DNA of 64,000 bases from Spiroplasma ixodetis Y32 (GCF_030316605.1 NZ_CP127039.1:620001-684000), one strand, 5' to 3'; counted from the stretch's first letter, positions 22,873-34,237 are shown. The notes: generated by a model from the sequence alone, not told the origin. Numbers and translations: made by a program.

Positions 22873-23993
22873 ATATTTAATTAATAGTGCTGATTTTACT
22901 AAATTTGATTATAAATTTAACAAGTTTGTAGAAAAGTATAAAAATGATAAAAATATTAATAAAGTTAATATTTATTATCGTAAATTTAAAAAATTTTGTT
23001 TTATTTTTAAAAATAAAAATTCTTGTAAAGAAATAATTTCTCAATTACATATGCCAAAGCAAACTTTTTATTATTGAGCTAAACGTTTTTATGATATTTT
23101 CTACAAAAATAAACCTTTTGAAGAATTATTATTTAAATCAACAAAACCTAAAAATATTAAATATTTGTATAATTTGGAATTATCAGAAAAATTTATAAAT
23201 TATTTTGTTCAGTATAAAGAAGAGTTTGGTATAGGTGCTTTTCAATTTTGTTGTTTAATAAGACATATTGATGATATTAGGTTTAATTTTTTGCCAAAAC
23301 CTTCGGTTAAAACTATATATCGTTGATTAAAACGTTTTGGTTTTTATTCACAAAAAACTATTAAGAAAAAACATTTGAGATATGAAGTAAAAGAAACTGG
23401 ATTATTGCAGACTGATATTAAAGTAGTATCAGATTATATAACAGGAAGTAAAAGATGATATATTATTGATTTTATTGATGAAAAAACTCGAATTACTTAT
23501 TGTTATCCATCTGAACAAGCACAAACCAGAGATATTGTAAATGCTACTAAAAATGCTTTAAATTTTTATGAAAAATTGGGAATTAAAATTAAAAGAATTA
23601 GAACTGATAATGGTAGTCAATATGTTAATACATCTTGTGGAAAACCACAAAGGAATCGTTGATTTACAAATTTTTGTAATAAAAAAGGTATAGTTCATGA
23701 AACTACACCGTTTAGATCACCACAGAGTAATGGTAAGATTGAAAGATTTCATAGAAATTGAAGTAATTTATTTGAAATAAAACCATATTTAAATAGTGAT
23801 TTTAGTTTATTTCAAAAATTAGTTAATTATTTTCAAGAATATTATAACAATTCTAAACCACATAAATCATTAGGGTTAATGACTCCTATGGATTATTTTG
23901 ATAAACTTTTATTAGATGGAAAATAATCCAAAATGTCTGTACTACCTTACAGTTTAATTTATTATTTATTACAAACTGATGAAAGGATCTGCA

Positions 23994-24584
23994 ATGTTAA
24001 AAAAATTACAAAACGAAGTACCATCAGCGTCTTGAATTACTGAAGATACAAAACCTAGTTTATTAAAACCTTGTGCTGATGTTATTTTACCCTTAACACC
24101 TAAAGATGAAAATATTATGAAACGTATGATTGATTGAGTAAAAGCATCACAAGATAAAGAATTTAATGCTAACAACATTTTAACCGAAGCTATTGGTATT
24201 GCTGCACCACAAATTGGAGAAAATATAAAAATGTATTATATTTTATTACCAATTCCTAATAAAAATGAAAAGATTATTTACTATGAACATGCATTAATAA
24301 ATCCAAAAATCATTGGTAAAAGCGAACAAATAGCTTATTTAAAAAAAGGTGAAGGTTGTTTAAGTGTAACTAATCACCCTCATGAAGGTTTAGTTCCACG
24401 TAGTTATAAAATCAACGTTACAGGTTATGACTATTTAAAAAAGAAGAAAGTAACTTTAACTGTTAGAGGTTATGAAGCAATTGTTTTTCAACATGAGCAA
24501 GACCATTTAGAAGGAAAACTCTTTTATCATCACATTAATAAAGATAATCCTTGACTTAATGATGATAAATGGATTATGATATAA
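23994..24584 (+). CDS. def: Peptide deformylase
   Basis: 196 aa. The three family motifs are present: EAIGIAAPQIGE (motif 1), GEGCLSVTNH (motif 2, metal-binding Cys) and VFQHEQDHLEGKLF (motif 3, HExxH). It removes the N-formyl group from nascent proteins. The start at 23994 follows GAAAGGATCTGCA; an upstream TGA codon (Trp15) hides the true start under the standard code. The IS481-like element ends only 28 bp before the first duplicated base, so the native promoter may have been displaced by the insertion. Confidence 0.95.
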
Positions 24585-24744
24585 AGTAGAATGATAAACT
24601 TAAGCTTTTAAATTGTTTTATTATAGTTAAATATAATATACTAAATAAGTAATAAGTAAAAACATGATTAAATTCATTACATTTTTTTATGTTATGTTTT
24701 ATGTTATTTCCTTATAATTTTAAAATGAATGAAGGAGAAAAAAT

Positions 24745-26457
24745 ATGAGTGATACACCCACAAAAAATACTGTGCCAGTTAAAAAGTTCGTTACGAAAAT
24801 CTTTGCGCTTGGTGGGCTAGAAGAAGTTGGAAAAAATACTTATGTAATTGAACAAGATAATGAAATTATTATTATTGATGCTGGAGTAAAATTTGCTGAT
24901 GCTTCTATGCCAGGAATTGAAGCAGTAATTCCTGATTATAGTTACCTAAAAGAAAATAAACATAAAATTAAAGGAATATTTATTACTCATGGTCATGAAG
25001 ATCATATTGGTGGTATACCATACTTATTAAAAGAAATTAGTGATATTCCAGCTATTTATGCTCATAATTTAGCAGCAGCTTTAATTCGTCATAAAATTAA
25101 GGACAAAGGAATAAAATCAAAAATAAAAATAAATATTGTTGATGGTAATAGTAAAATTAAAACTAACAGATTTATTATTAGTTTTTTTGCTGTCAATCAT
25201 TCAATTCCTGATGCATATGGAATTTGTGTAGAAAATTCAAATGGAACTGTTGTAACAACAGGTGATTATAAATTTGATTGAACACCTTTAGGTCATAAAG
25301 CAGATATTGATAAAATGGCACAAATGGGTCAAAAAGGAGTAACATTATTTTTAGCAGATTCAACGAATTCTGAAGTACCCGGTTATACAATGACAGAAAT
25401 GCTTGTTGTTAAAAGAATTAGTGAAATATTTGCTAAAGCTAAGGGCAGAATTTTAATTTCTACTTTTGCTTCTAATGTACACCGTTTACAACAAATTATT
25501 GAAGTTGCAACAAAACATAATAGAAAAGTTGTTGTTGTTGGAAGAAGTTTAGAAAGAATAGTTAATGTTATTCGTCAAATGCGACATTTAAAAGTTCGTG
25601 ATAGTTTATTTATTAAAGCAGAAGAAGCTAAAAAATATGATAATAATCAAATTGTTATTATTTGTACGGGTTCTCAAGGTGAACCAATGGCAGCATTATC
25701 AAGAATTGCTAATCGCGAACATCGTCAAATAAAAATTATACCCGGTGATACAGTAATATTCTCTTCATCGGCAATTCCTGGTAACCATGCTGACGTTGAA
25801 AGAGTAGTTAATAAACTAACACGACTTAGTGCGATTGTTGAAGAAAATTCACCCTTAAATTGATTGCATACTTCTGGTCATGCTTCACAAGAAGAACAAA
25901 AACTAATGTTAAATTTAATTAAACCATCATACTTTATGCCAATGCATGGTGATTATCGAATGTTAAAAGTTCATAAAGAAACAGCTGTATCAATCGGAAT
26001 CCCTGAAGAAAATATATTTATTTGTGCTAACGGTGATCCAATTATTATGGATAATGGTAAATGTTCCTTAAGCGATAAACGCATTGCTGCTGATCCTATT
26101 TATGTTGATGGTGGTAAAGATATGTCAGGAGTAACAACTGCTGCAGTAATCCGTGATAGACAAATTCTTTCTAAAGATGGTTTAATTGCAATTGTTGTTT
26201 CTATTGATTCACAAAATAATAAATTATTAGCACCACCAACGTTTATTTCTCGCGGTTCTTTCTATGTTCGCGATGCAGCACCTTTAGTATCTGAAGCAAT
26301 ATCATTACTAACAAAAGCTATTAATGAAGTATTAAAAAGCGAAAAACCTACTTTTGCCACAATAAAAAATGCTATCAAATCAACATTAGCACCTTATATA
26401 TTTAAAAAGAAAAGAAGAAACCCTTTAATTATTCCTGTTATATTAAATAAAAAATAG
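24745..26457 (+). CDS. rnj: Ribonuclease J
   Basis: 570 aa. Metallo-beta-lactamase motif ITHGHEDHIGG near residue 78, then TGDYKFDW, the beta-CASP domain with VVVGRSLERIVNVIRQM and CTGSQGEPMAAL, the HTSGHASQEE block and MPMHGDYRML, and a C-terminal dimerisation part. Two TGA Trp codons (in KFDWTP and NWLHTSG) split it under the standard code. RNase J is the 5'-to-3' exonuclease and endonuclease of Firmicute mRNA decay and rRNA maturation. GGAGAAAAAAT precedes the ATG. Single gene followed by a terminator. Confidence 0.95.
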
Positions 26458-26484
26458 TTTTAAAAACTATTTTTTATTTTTTTG
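26449..26484 (+). terminator. Rho-independent-type terminator after rnj
   Basis: AAAAAATAGTTTT pairs with AAAACTATTTTTT around the rnj stop codon and is followed by a T-rich run (ATTTTTTTG). Confidence 0.65.
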
Positions 26485-26527
26485 ATATATTTTATTAAAA
26501 TAATTAGCATTGAGTATGATGTTATTA

Positions 26528-26759
26528 TTAAGTGTTAACTATTAATTCTTCTCCTACAATAATTATAACTTCACCGATTTTAAATCTAACTGTAATTTTA
26601 TCAGTGGCTATAAAATTACCTGTTGATTTATCATTTTTTTGTTACTAACAATTTTAATGATCCTTTATTTAATAATTTTTGGATTCCAAAGATTGTTTTA
26701 ACATTATCTTTAGAATTATCTAACATTGAAGTCAAATCACTCTTAATTTGAAATTTACT
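26528..26759 (-). pseudogene. 3' remnant of an unidentified gene
   Basis: The minus strand reads SKFQIKSDLTSMLDNSKDN, then LLNKGSLKLLVTKK, and after a frameshift in a T7 run near 26636 NDKSTGNFIATDKITVRFKI to a TAA at 26528. The 5' part is cut off by the IS481-like end at 26760. It could be the tail of a surface or lipoprotein gene, but I do not recognise it. Confidence 0.4.
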
Positions 26760-27246
26760 TGTAGATTAGACACACTTTTTGGACTAATAAAAGTTTTTAT
26801 AACTTTATATTATTAGTTGAGGTGTAGTTTAAAATGAAATATTTAATTAATTATGTCTTATTAAATAACAAAATTGAAAAGCACCTATACCAAACTCTTC
26901 TTTATACTGAGCAAAATAATTTATAAATTTTTCTGATAATTCCAAATTATACAAATATTTAATATTTTTAGGTTTTGTTGATTTAAATAATAATTCTTCA
27001 AAAGGTTTATTTTTGTAGAAAATATCATAAAAACGTTTAGCTCAATAATAAAAAGTTTGTTTTGGCATATGTAATTGAGAAATTATTTCTTTACAAGAAT
27101 TTTTATTTTTAAAAATAAAACAAAATTTTCTAAATTTACGATAATAAATATTAACTTTATTAATATTTTTATCATTTTTATACTTTTCTACAAACTTGTT
27201 AAATTTATAATCAAATTTAGTAAAATCAGCACTATTAATTAAATAT

Positions 27247-28186
27247 CGGACTTCTCCCCACATGTACTTGTGGAGGAAACAATGAAATTGAATGAGTTCA
27301 ACAATGCTTTTCAAACAGAACAGGATTGTTTAAAATATATAGCAAGTTTGAAGAAAAACAAATGTATCATGTGTTCTTGAACAAGTTTGGATACTTCTAA
27401 TTTAAGAAGAATAAGATGTTTGAAATGTCATCAAACATTTAGTATTCTTCATGGCACCATTTTTTACAAGTTACAAACACCTTTGAGATTTTGATTTTAT
27501 CTCATCTTTAGATGAATAAACACCAAACATGGAATTACATCAACTGATGTTGCAAAAGAATTGGGTGTGACTTTGAAAACTGCTTGAAGAATGGGTCATG
27601 AAATCAGAAATCGTATTGCCAAACAAGAACATCAATTTATTGTTGAGGGCATAGTGCAAATGGATGGAATGTATCTTTCACATATGGGTTTTAAAAAACA
27701 AGGAAGATCTTTGATAAATAAAACATTAATTGTTGGGATTTATGAAAAAACAACCAATAATTTAATTGTGAAAGTAATCAAAAACGCAAAAAGTAAAAAT
27801 CTTTTGCAGTTTGCAAGAAACCATATTTCTTCAAAGTGTGATGTACATACTGATTCTTGAAAAGGATATCGTGATTTCAAATCACTTTTCCCTAATCACA
27901 AAACAGTTAACCATCAAGATGGTTATGTTTCAAAAATTGGCGTAAATACCAATCAAATTGAATCAGTATGAAAACATATACGAAAAACATTTAAAACACA
28001 TATCAAAGTTGCAAAACATCATGTTCATTTATATGCCAAAGAAGCTGCATATAAATTCAGCAAGATACCTACTTTTGAAACTGTAATGCTATGTTTCATT
28101 TAAAAATGTGGGGAGAAGTCCGTAGATAGCTTTTCTCAACATTTATGTGATAAAATTTAAAAATAGTACATAAAGGGAGAAAAGCC
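27247..28186 (+). mobile_element. IS1595-like element, copy 7
   Basis: 940 bp, TTAAATAT on both sides. This is the same target site, read on the other strand, as that of copy 6 (ATATTTAA) in the other IS481-like copy. One G is missing from the start of the tail (GTAGATAGCTTTTC). Confidence 0.93.
27282..28103 (+). CDS. IS1595-family transposase (copy 7), substitution next to the first Asp
   Basis: Full 273-aa frame, but the first catalytic block reads QMDGMYLSHMG, with Gly in place of Glu after the Asp. The effect on activity is unknown; the neighbouring Glu is conserved in all other copies here except where the frame is lost. Confidence 0.85.
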
Positions 28187-28199
28187 TTAAATATTTCAT

Positions 28200-29142
28200 T
28201 GGACTTCTCCCCACATGTACTTGTGGAGGAAACAATGAAATTGAATGAGTTCAACAATGCTTTTCAAACAGAACAGGATTGTTTAAAATATATAGCAAGT
28301 TTGAAGAAAAACAAATGTATCATGTGTTCTTGAACAAGTTTGAATACTTCTAATTTAAGAAGAATAAGATGTTTGAAATGTCATCAAACATTTAGTATTC
28401 TTCATGGCACCATTTTTTACAAGTCACAAACACGTTTGAGATTTTGATTTTATCTCATCTTTAGATGAATAAACACCAAACATGGAATTACATCAATTGA
28501 TGTTGCAAAAGAATTGGGTGTGACTTTGAAAACTGCTTGAAGAATGGGTCATGAAATCAGAAATCGTATTGCCAAACAAGAACATCAATTTATTGTTGAG
28601 GGCATAGTGCAAATGGATGAAATGTGTCTTTCACATATGGGTTTTAAAAAACAAGGAAGATCTTTGATAAATAAAACATTAATTGTTGGGATTTATGAAA
28701 AAACAACCAATAATTTAATTGTGAAAGTAATCAAAAACGCAAAAAGTAAAAATCTTTTGCAGTTTGCAAGAAACCATATTTCTTCAAAGTGTGATGTACA
28801 TACTGATTCTTGAAAAGGATATCGTGATTTCAAATCACTTTTCCCTAATCACAAAACAGTTAACCATCAAGATGGTTATGTTTCAAAAATTGGCGTAAAT
28901 ACCAATCAAATTGAATCAGTATGAAAACATATACGAAGAACATTTAAAACACATATCAAAGTTGCAAAACATCATGTTCATTTATATGCCAAAGAAGCTG
29001 CATATAAATTCAACAAGATACCTACTTTTGAAACTGTAATGCTATGTTTCATTTAAAAATGTGGGGAGAAAAGTCCGTAGATAGGTTTTTCTCAACATTT
29101 ATGTGATAAAATTTAAAAATAGTACATAAAGGGAGAAAAGCC
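28200..29142 (+). mobile_element. IS1595-like element, copy 8
   Basis: 943 bp, with TATTTCAT duplicated at both ends. The first base is T in place of C. The inner repeat has two extra bases (GGGGAGAAAAGTCCG). The target covers the start codon of the IS481-like transposase (reverse ATGAAATA). Confidence 0.93.
28235..29056 (+). CDS. IS1595-family transposase (copy 8)
   Basis: Full 273-aa frame with Cys for Tyr in QMDEMCLSHMG, plus small changes in the N-terminal half (RLRFWF region). Catalytic acids are kept. Confidence 0.88.
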
Positions 29143-29238
29143 TATTTCATTTTAAACTACACCTCAACTAATAATATAAAGTTATAAAAACTTTTATTAG
29201 TTCAAAAAGTGTGTCTAATCTACAAATGAAAATTACCT

Positions 29239-31209
29239 TTATATTTGTAAAGTTTGTTTATTATTAATTGTTAAAAAAGTATTATCATCTTCAATTAAAT
29301 TTATGTTATTTTTAAAATAATCAAAAGCATCAATAGCAACTTCATCAATATCATAATAATAATTTATAATGTTAAGTCTATTTTTATTAGCATTTTTATC
29401 TTTTTTATTTAAAGGTTTAATAAAACAAGATTCTTTTCTTGATAATAAATCAATATTTTTTTCTAAAAATATTCTATCTTCTTCATTTATTTGAACTTTT
29501 GATTTAATTGCTAAAGCATTTTCTTTTTTTAGTAACATACAAGCATGATTTCATGCTGAATTCCCCGAACTATCTTTATAATCAATATCAACTGGTCATT
29601 TTGTTACTAAATAAATTACTAATTTTTGTCAATCATTTAATACTGCTATATGCAATAATGAATAATTTTCCTCTTCAAATTTTAGACTATTAATAAATTC
29701 TTTTTTAAAAAAAAGATTTAGTTGTCCATCAATATTTTTGGTTTTTTTATTAATATAATCTTCATAATTTTGCAATATTTTAATAAATTTTCTTTCTATT
29801 TTTTTTGAATAAATTCTTTCTTTATTTTTAATAAAAATAATATTCATTTTATTTATCATTTTTTTAACATTTAATAAATTTTCTCTTTTTAAACTATTTA
29901 CTTCAATAATTATCTTTTTTATCTGTCAATGATTATATTTGGTTGCAAATAATATAGCAGTATTGCCATTTACATCTACATCATCAATATTAGCATTATG
30001 TGCTAATAAAGTTTTAACTATATCCAAATGTCCATTTTTAGCAGCAACAATTAAAGCGGTTTCTTCAATTATATTTTTATGATTAACATTAGCACCATTT
30101 TTGATTAAAGTTTTAACTATTTCTAAATGACCTTTTTCAGCGGCTAACATTAAGGAACTCAAACCATTGATAGTTACATGATTAACATTATTTCCATTTT
30201 TTATTAAAGTATTAACTATTTCTAAATGACCTTTACCAGCAGCAGCAATTAAAGCAGTATTACCACAAATTTTTGTTATAGAATAAACATTTGCACCTTT
30301 ATTTAATAACAAATTAACTATTTCTAAATGACCATTTCTCGCAGCTCACATTAAAGGCGTATCACCATTTTCATTTATACAATTAACATTAGCTCCCAAT
30401 TCTAATAAAGTTCTGACTATTTCTAAATGACCATTTCTCGCAGCTCACATTAAAGGCGTATAACCATTTTCATTTATACAATTAACATTAGCTCCCAATT
30501 CTAATAAAGTTCTGACTATTTCTAAATGACCATTTCTCGCAGCTCACATTAAAGGCGTATAACCAAACATATTTTTTCTATTAACATTAGAATAATTTGT
30601 TAATAAGACATTAGCTATTTCTAAATAATTAGATTTAATTGCTAATATTAAAGCAGTATTACCATTTATAGAGACATGATTAATATTAGCCCCATTTGCT
30701 AGTAAATCATTAACTATTTCTGTATATCCATTTTTAGCAGCCACTAACAAAGCAGTTTCGCCATATCGATTTTCATGATTAACATTAACATTAAGTGTTA
30801 ATAAAGTTTTAACTATTTCCAAATTTCCATTTTCAGCACTTAAAATTAAAGCAGTATTACCAAATTGTTCCTCACAACTAAAATTAGCATTATGTTCTAA
30901 TAACAGATTAACTATTTTTGTATATTTTTTTTTAGCAGCTAAGATTAAAGCAGTATTACCATTTACAGATATGTAATTAATATTAGCATTATGTGCTAAT
31001 AAAACATTAACTATTTCTAGATAACCTTTTTCAGCAGCTCACATTAAAGGCGTATAACCAGTTCTATCAATATAATCAATATTAATATCATATTTTAATA
31101 TTTTATTAACTACATCTAACTTTTTATTTTTAATAGCATCTATCATTTTTGTTTCTTTGTTATTAATATTTATATTTATTCCAAATATTTCTCTAACTCA
31201 TTCAAACAT
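29239..31209 (-). CDS. Ankyrin-repeat protein, 656 aa, candidate host-interaction factor
   Basis: Start ATG at 31209 follows GAAAGGAAAAGAAT. After about 35 residues come some 13 consecutive 33-residue ankyrin repeats (consensus like GNTALILAAKNGHLEIV), covering roughly residues 20-430. The C-terminal 220 residues are charged and mostly without repeats, except one late ankyrin-like unit (YSLLHIAVLNDWQKLVIYL). No signal peptide or membrane segment is seen, and there is no OTU block in this protein. Several TGA Trp codons (MWAA units) break it under the standard code, but the frame is continuous. Ankyrin arrays bind proteins, and endosymbionts often export them to host cells; that role here is inference. 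The gene lies beside the scrambled IS481 block and downstream of a GNAT gene on the same strand. Confidence 0.88.
30320..30550 (-). repeat. Near-identical tandem 99-bp ankyrin units
   Basis: Two successive 99-bp units encoding GYTPLMWAARNGHLEIVRTL plus ELGANVNCINEN are almost identical at the DNA level, and a third partial unit follows. The match at silent sites means recent duplication or conversion within the gene. Confidence 0.8.
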
Positions 31210-31261
31210 ATTCTTTTCCTTTCATTGTTTTTAAAAAAAAATGTATTTAAAATATTATTCT

Positions 31262-31705
31262 TTAAAATTTACCTTCATTATATATTTTTTTCTCCATTTT
31301 ACAATGTTTAATTCCAGCATCCAAAAATATTTCAGAACAAACTTTATAACCCAAATTTTTATAAAAATTTAGTGCTTGAATTTGGGCATGAAGAGATATA
31401 ACTTTAAATTGATTTTTAATTGCAACTTTTTCCATAAATTCCATTAATTTTTTACCAATACCTAATTTACGATATTCTTGCAATATACACACTCTTTCAA
31501 TCTTTACAATATCTTCAACTTTTCGCATTCTACTAGTAGCTATTGGTTTATTATTATCATCAAAAACTAAAAAGTGAATCGATACATCTTCAAATTGATC
31601 AATTTCTTCTTCAAAAGGAACCTTTTGCTCATTAACAAAAACTTTTTTTCTAATCAAAAATGCTTGTTCTAACATTTCAATATTATTAACTATTTCAATT
31701 TTCAT
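31262..31705 (-). CDS. GNAT-family N-acetyltransferase
   Basis: 147 aa. Acetyl-CoA binding motif in ILQEYRKLGIGKKLMEFME (R/Q-x-x-G-x-G), preceded by IERVCI and followed by LHAQIQALNFYKNLGYKV. The N-terminal part (FLIRKKVFVNEQKVPFEEEI) is like that of ElaA/YjcF-type acetyltransferases. The substrate cannot be told. AAGGAG lies upstream of ATG 31705. It is upstream of the ankyrin gene on the same strand with a gap of about 50 bp and may share its transcript. Confidence 0.88.
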   Translation of the reverse strand: MKIEIVNNIEMLEQAFLIRKKVFVNEQKVPFEEEIDQFEDVSIHFLVFDDNNKPIATSRMRKVEDIVKIERVCILQEYRKLGIGKKLMEFMEKVAIKNQFKVISLHAQIQALNFYKNLGYKVCSEIFLDAGIKHCKMEKKIYNEGKF

Positions 31706-31817
31706 GTTTTCTCCTTAAATATAAATAATATTTTAAATTAATTATATAATTAATTTTTAAATTTAATTTAACAATTAGTAAATTTTACCAATTAATAAGT
31801 GAATTTTTAATTAGTGC

Positions 31818-31823
31818 TATAAT
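31818..31823 (+). promoter_or_regulatory. Extended -10 promoter box
   Basis: TATAAT preceded by TGC (TAGTGCTATAAT) about 48 bp upstream of the membrane-protein gene at 31871. A weak -35 such as TTTTTA may lie upstream. Confidence 0.5.
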
Positions 31824-31870
31824 TTAAGCAAGCGATTTTAAAAAATATTTTTTTTGGGGGAAAATAAATT

Positions 31871-33066
31871 TTGGAAGGACAAAAAATTCAATTTAAAAAA
31901 TTACGACCGCATAATTTTTTGGGAGGGCAATATTTTGTTTTATTATTTTTTTGAATAATATTTATTACATTACTAATTACTGCATTAGTCTTATTTTTAA
32001 ATGAAAGAACAAGAATTGATAAAGAAAATAATGTTAAAGAATTACTAGATACAATCGCTAATACAACAGATGAAAGTAAGAAAATTTTTTCGTATAAAAA
32101 ATTAATGGCTATTTATTATCCATTAATTGATTTTTCATTAATGTCATTTATTTTTACTAAACATGATGATGCACCAATAAGTGACTGAGGAAGTGCATGA
32201 ACACAACGTTTAAATAACATTAATACTGCTTATTCATATATCTTTATTACAATTTTAATCGCTTTAATTGCTTTACTTTTTTATCTTATTATCATTATTA
32301 AACTTTATCGTCGTCGAGCATTTCAAAGAAAATATGGTTTAACAACTCAATTTGCAAATGATTATCCAATTTATGATATTAAAATGTATCTAGGTTTTAC
32401 AGTTAATTTAGCTATTGTTTTTAGTTTTTTCAATTTTCTAACAACTATCATTGTATTAATTTATGGTATTATCTTGATATTAACTTCTTATTTCTTTTGA
32501 TATATTTTAAAAATTAAAACAGAAATATTAATTATGCATAAATGATGAAAAACACCAAACTTTGCTTTATTTTTATCTGTTATTTTATTCCAAAATGGTT
32601 ATACTTTATTAAAATCAATATTTGCTCAAAAGTTTAATGTTAACTTAGACTTAATTTTATGAATTATTTTACCAATTGGAACAATCACCATCTTCATTAC
32701 CTTATTAATCAAAAATATGCTTAATTCACAAGTTACAGCAGTAAAAAATGCTATTAAAACAATTGCTACTAAAATTAGTGATTTTCAAATTTTCTATTAT
32801 ACACAAAAAGAAAAATCTTTAGAAGACTACATGTTTGTTAGTCAATTGCCAACACTTGTTCGTATACCATTACAAAATAATAGCATTAACACCAAACAAG
32901 CAGTAACGCTAATGGCAACTATTGATGAAACAATAATATTTTTTAAAAAACACTTTCATAAACCAAAAGAATTAAACTATATGCTTTTTCACTTATTTAA
33001 TAGAATAACTGATATTGAAGAAATTAAAGAAATCAAAAATAATATTCTTAAAATAGAAAAAAATAA
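31871..33066 (+). pseudogene. Polytopic membrane protein, 3' end lost to IS1595 copy 9
   Basis: The start is a TTG at 31871 with GGGGG 9-10 nt upstream; the first ATG is much further in. About 400 residues remain. Membrane helices lie near residues 22-43, 116-142, 176-200, 203-222, 237-255 and 262-285, followed by a soluble C-terminal part (VAQ-type coil, EDYMFVSQLPTLVRIPLQNN). The frame runs into the IS left end at 33067, so the true C-terminus is missing. No family recognised. The IS has no target duplication here, so flanking DNA was lost as well. Confidence 0.65.
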
Positions 33067-34006
33067 CGGGCTTCTCCCCACATGTACTTGTGGAGGAAAC
33101 AATGAAATTGAATGAGTTCAACAATGCTTTTCAAACAGAACAGGATTGTTTAAAATATATAGCAAGTTTGAAGAAAAACAAATGTATCATGTGTTCTTGA
33201 ACAAGTTTGAATACTTCTAATTTAAGAAGAATAAGATGTTTGAAATGTCATCAAACATTTAGTATTCTTCATGGCACCATTTTTTACAAGTCACAAACAC
33301 CTTTGAGATTTTGATTTTATCTCATCTTTAGATGAATAAACACCAAACATGGAATTACATCAACTGATGTTGCAAAAGAATTGGGTGTGACTTTGAAAAC
33401 TGCTTGAAGAATGGGTCATGAAATCAGAAATCGTATTGCCAAACAAGAACATCAATTTATTGTTGAGGGCATAGTGCAAATGGATGAAATGTATCTTTCA
33501 CATATGGGTTTTAAAAAACAAGGAAGATCTTTGATAAATAAAACATTAATTGTTGGGATTTATGAAAAAAAACCAATAATTTAATTGTGAAAGTAATCAA
33601 AAACGCAAAAAGTAAAAATCTTTTGCAGTTTGCAAGAAACCATATTTTTTCAAAGTGTGATGTACATACTGATTCTTGAAAAGGATATCGTGATTTCAAA
33701 TCACTTTTCCCTAATCACAAAACAGTTAACCATCAAGATGGTTATGTTTCAAAAATTGGCGTAAATACCAATCAAATTGAATCAGTATGAAAACATATAC
33801 GAAGAACATTTAAAACACATATCAAAGTTGCAAAACATCATGTTCATTTATATGCCAAAGAAGCTGCATATAAATTCAACAAGATACCTACTTTTGAAAC
33901 TGTAATGCTATGTTTCATTTAAAAATGTGGGGAGAAGTCCGTAGATAGGCTTTTCTCAGCATTTATGTGATAAAATTTAAAAATAGTACATAAAGGGAGA
34001 AAAGCC
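33067..34006 (+). mobile_element. IS1595-like element, copy 9, without target duplication
   Basis: 940 bp. Left end has one change (CGGGCTTCTCC). Flanks read AAAAATAA and ATAAATAT, so there is no 8-bp duplication. This points to recombination between two copies or an adjacent deletion. Confidence 0.9.
33102..33922 (+). pseudogene. IS1595-family transposase (copy 9), frameshifted
   Basis: TATGAAAAAAAACCAATAAT near 33565 lacks one base compared with TATGAAAAAACAACCAATAAT in other copies, so the frame is lost before the second catalytic Asp. Confidence 0.85.
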
Positions 34007-34008
34007 AT

Positions 34009-34055
34009 AAATATATTAAATAAGTGTGTCATTAACACACTTATTTAATATATTT
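34009..34055. promoter_or_regulatory. Perfect 21-bp inverted repeat (terminator or operator)
   Basis: AAATATATTAAATAAGTGTG and one more base pair exactly with 34035-34055; the loop is 5 nt. It lies directly before the ribosome site (AGAAAGGAAGG) of the small zinc-ribbon gene. It may be the leftover terminator of the truncated membrane-protein gene, or a leader hairpin. Confidence 0.6.
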
Positions 34056-34071
34056 AGAAAGGAAGGATATA

Positions 34072-34237
34072 ATGAAATGATTCAATAAAAAAAACAAAAA
34101 AAACTGATGATGAATCTTTAACAAAAACTGTAAAATGTTTTGATTGCGGAATGATGTTTGAACCTTTTGACATTCTTGATACAAAAGAAGGAAAATCTTT
34201 ATGTAAACAATGTTTCATTAAAGAAGAAGAAAAATAA
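34072..34237 (+). pseudogene. Small zinc-ribbon protein with an out-of-frame start
   Basis: After a good ribosome site, ATGAAATGATTC starts MKWFNKK but runs into two A8 tracts (34087-34094 and 34096-34103) and leaves the conserved frame by one base. The downstream frame reads VKCFDCGMMFEPFDIL and SLCKQCFIKEEEK to TAA at 34237, with two CxxC pairs that would bind one zinc. Either one extra A has broken the gene, or slippage on the A runs makes the product. Similar short CxxC...CxxC proteins are common, and the role is unknown. Confidence 0.5.

Larger units (their letters stand above)
21920..23926 (+). pseudogene. IS481-like transposase interrupted by IS1595 copy 6
   Basis: The start codon and first few codons (21920-21932) are cut from the rest (22873-23926) by IS1595 copy 6. 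The remainder reads as the intact protein at 56300-57358, with small differences such as FQFCCLIRHID for FQFCYLIRNID. Precise excision would restore it. Confidence 0.88.
21846..23951 (+). mobile_element. IS481-like element, copy A, with IS1595 copy 6 nested inside
   Basis: Ends TGTAGATTAGACACAC (21846) and, reversed, TGTAAGGTAGTACAGAC (23951). The 15-bp direct repeat GTTTAATTTATTATT occurs directly outside both ends (21831-21845 and 23952-23966), a long target duplication compatible with IS481. Without the nested IS the element is 1158 bp, the same as copy B at 56226. Confidence 0.9.
26760..29224. mobile_element. Scrambled IS481-like pair holding IS1595 copies 7 and 8
   Basis: A plus-strand left end of the IS481-like element (26760 to about 26845) is fused to a minus-strand internal part (about 26846-27246, CLIRHID back to the N-terminus). 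After IS1595 copies 7 and 8, the minus-strand left end closes the block at 29224. The block is thus bounded by two inverted left ends, and no right end is present. The flanks share no duplication, so it arose by inversion or deletion and not by one insertion. Confidence 0.8.

Noticed and set aside
30300..30560. Regular repeats that might be a CRISPR array
   Set aside because: The units are 99 bp, in frame, and encode ankyrin repeats; there are no spacers and no cas genes.
29239..31209. Ankyrin protein as a full Spaid homologue
   Set aside because: No OTU block, signal peptide or membrane helix is seen in this protein. The OTU domain is encoded separately 28 kb away.
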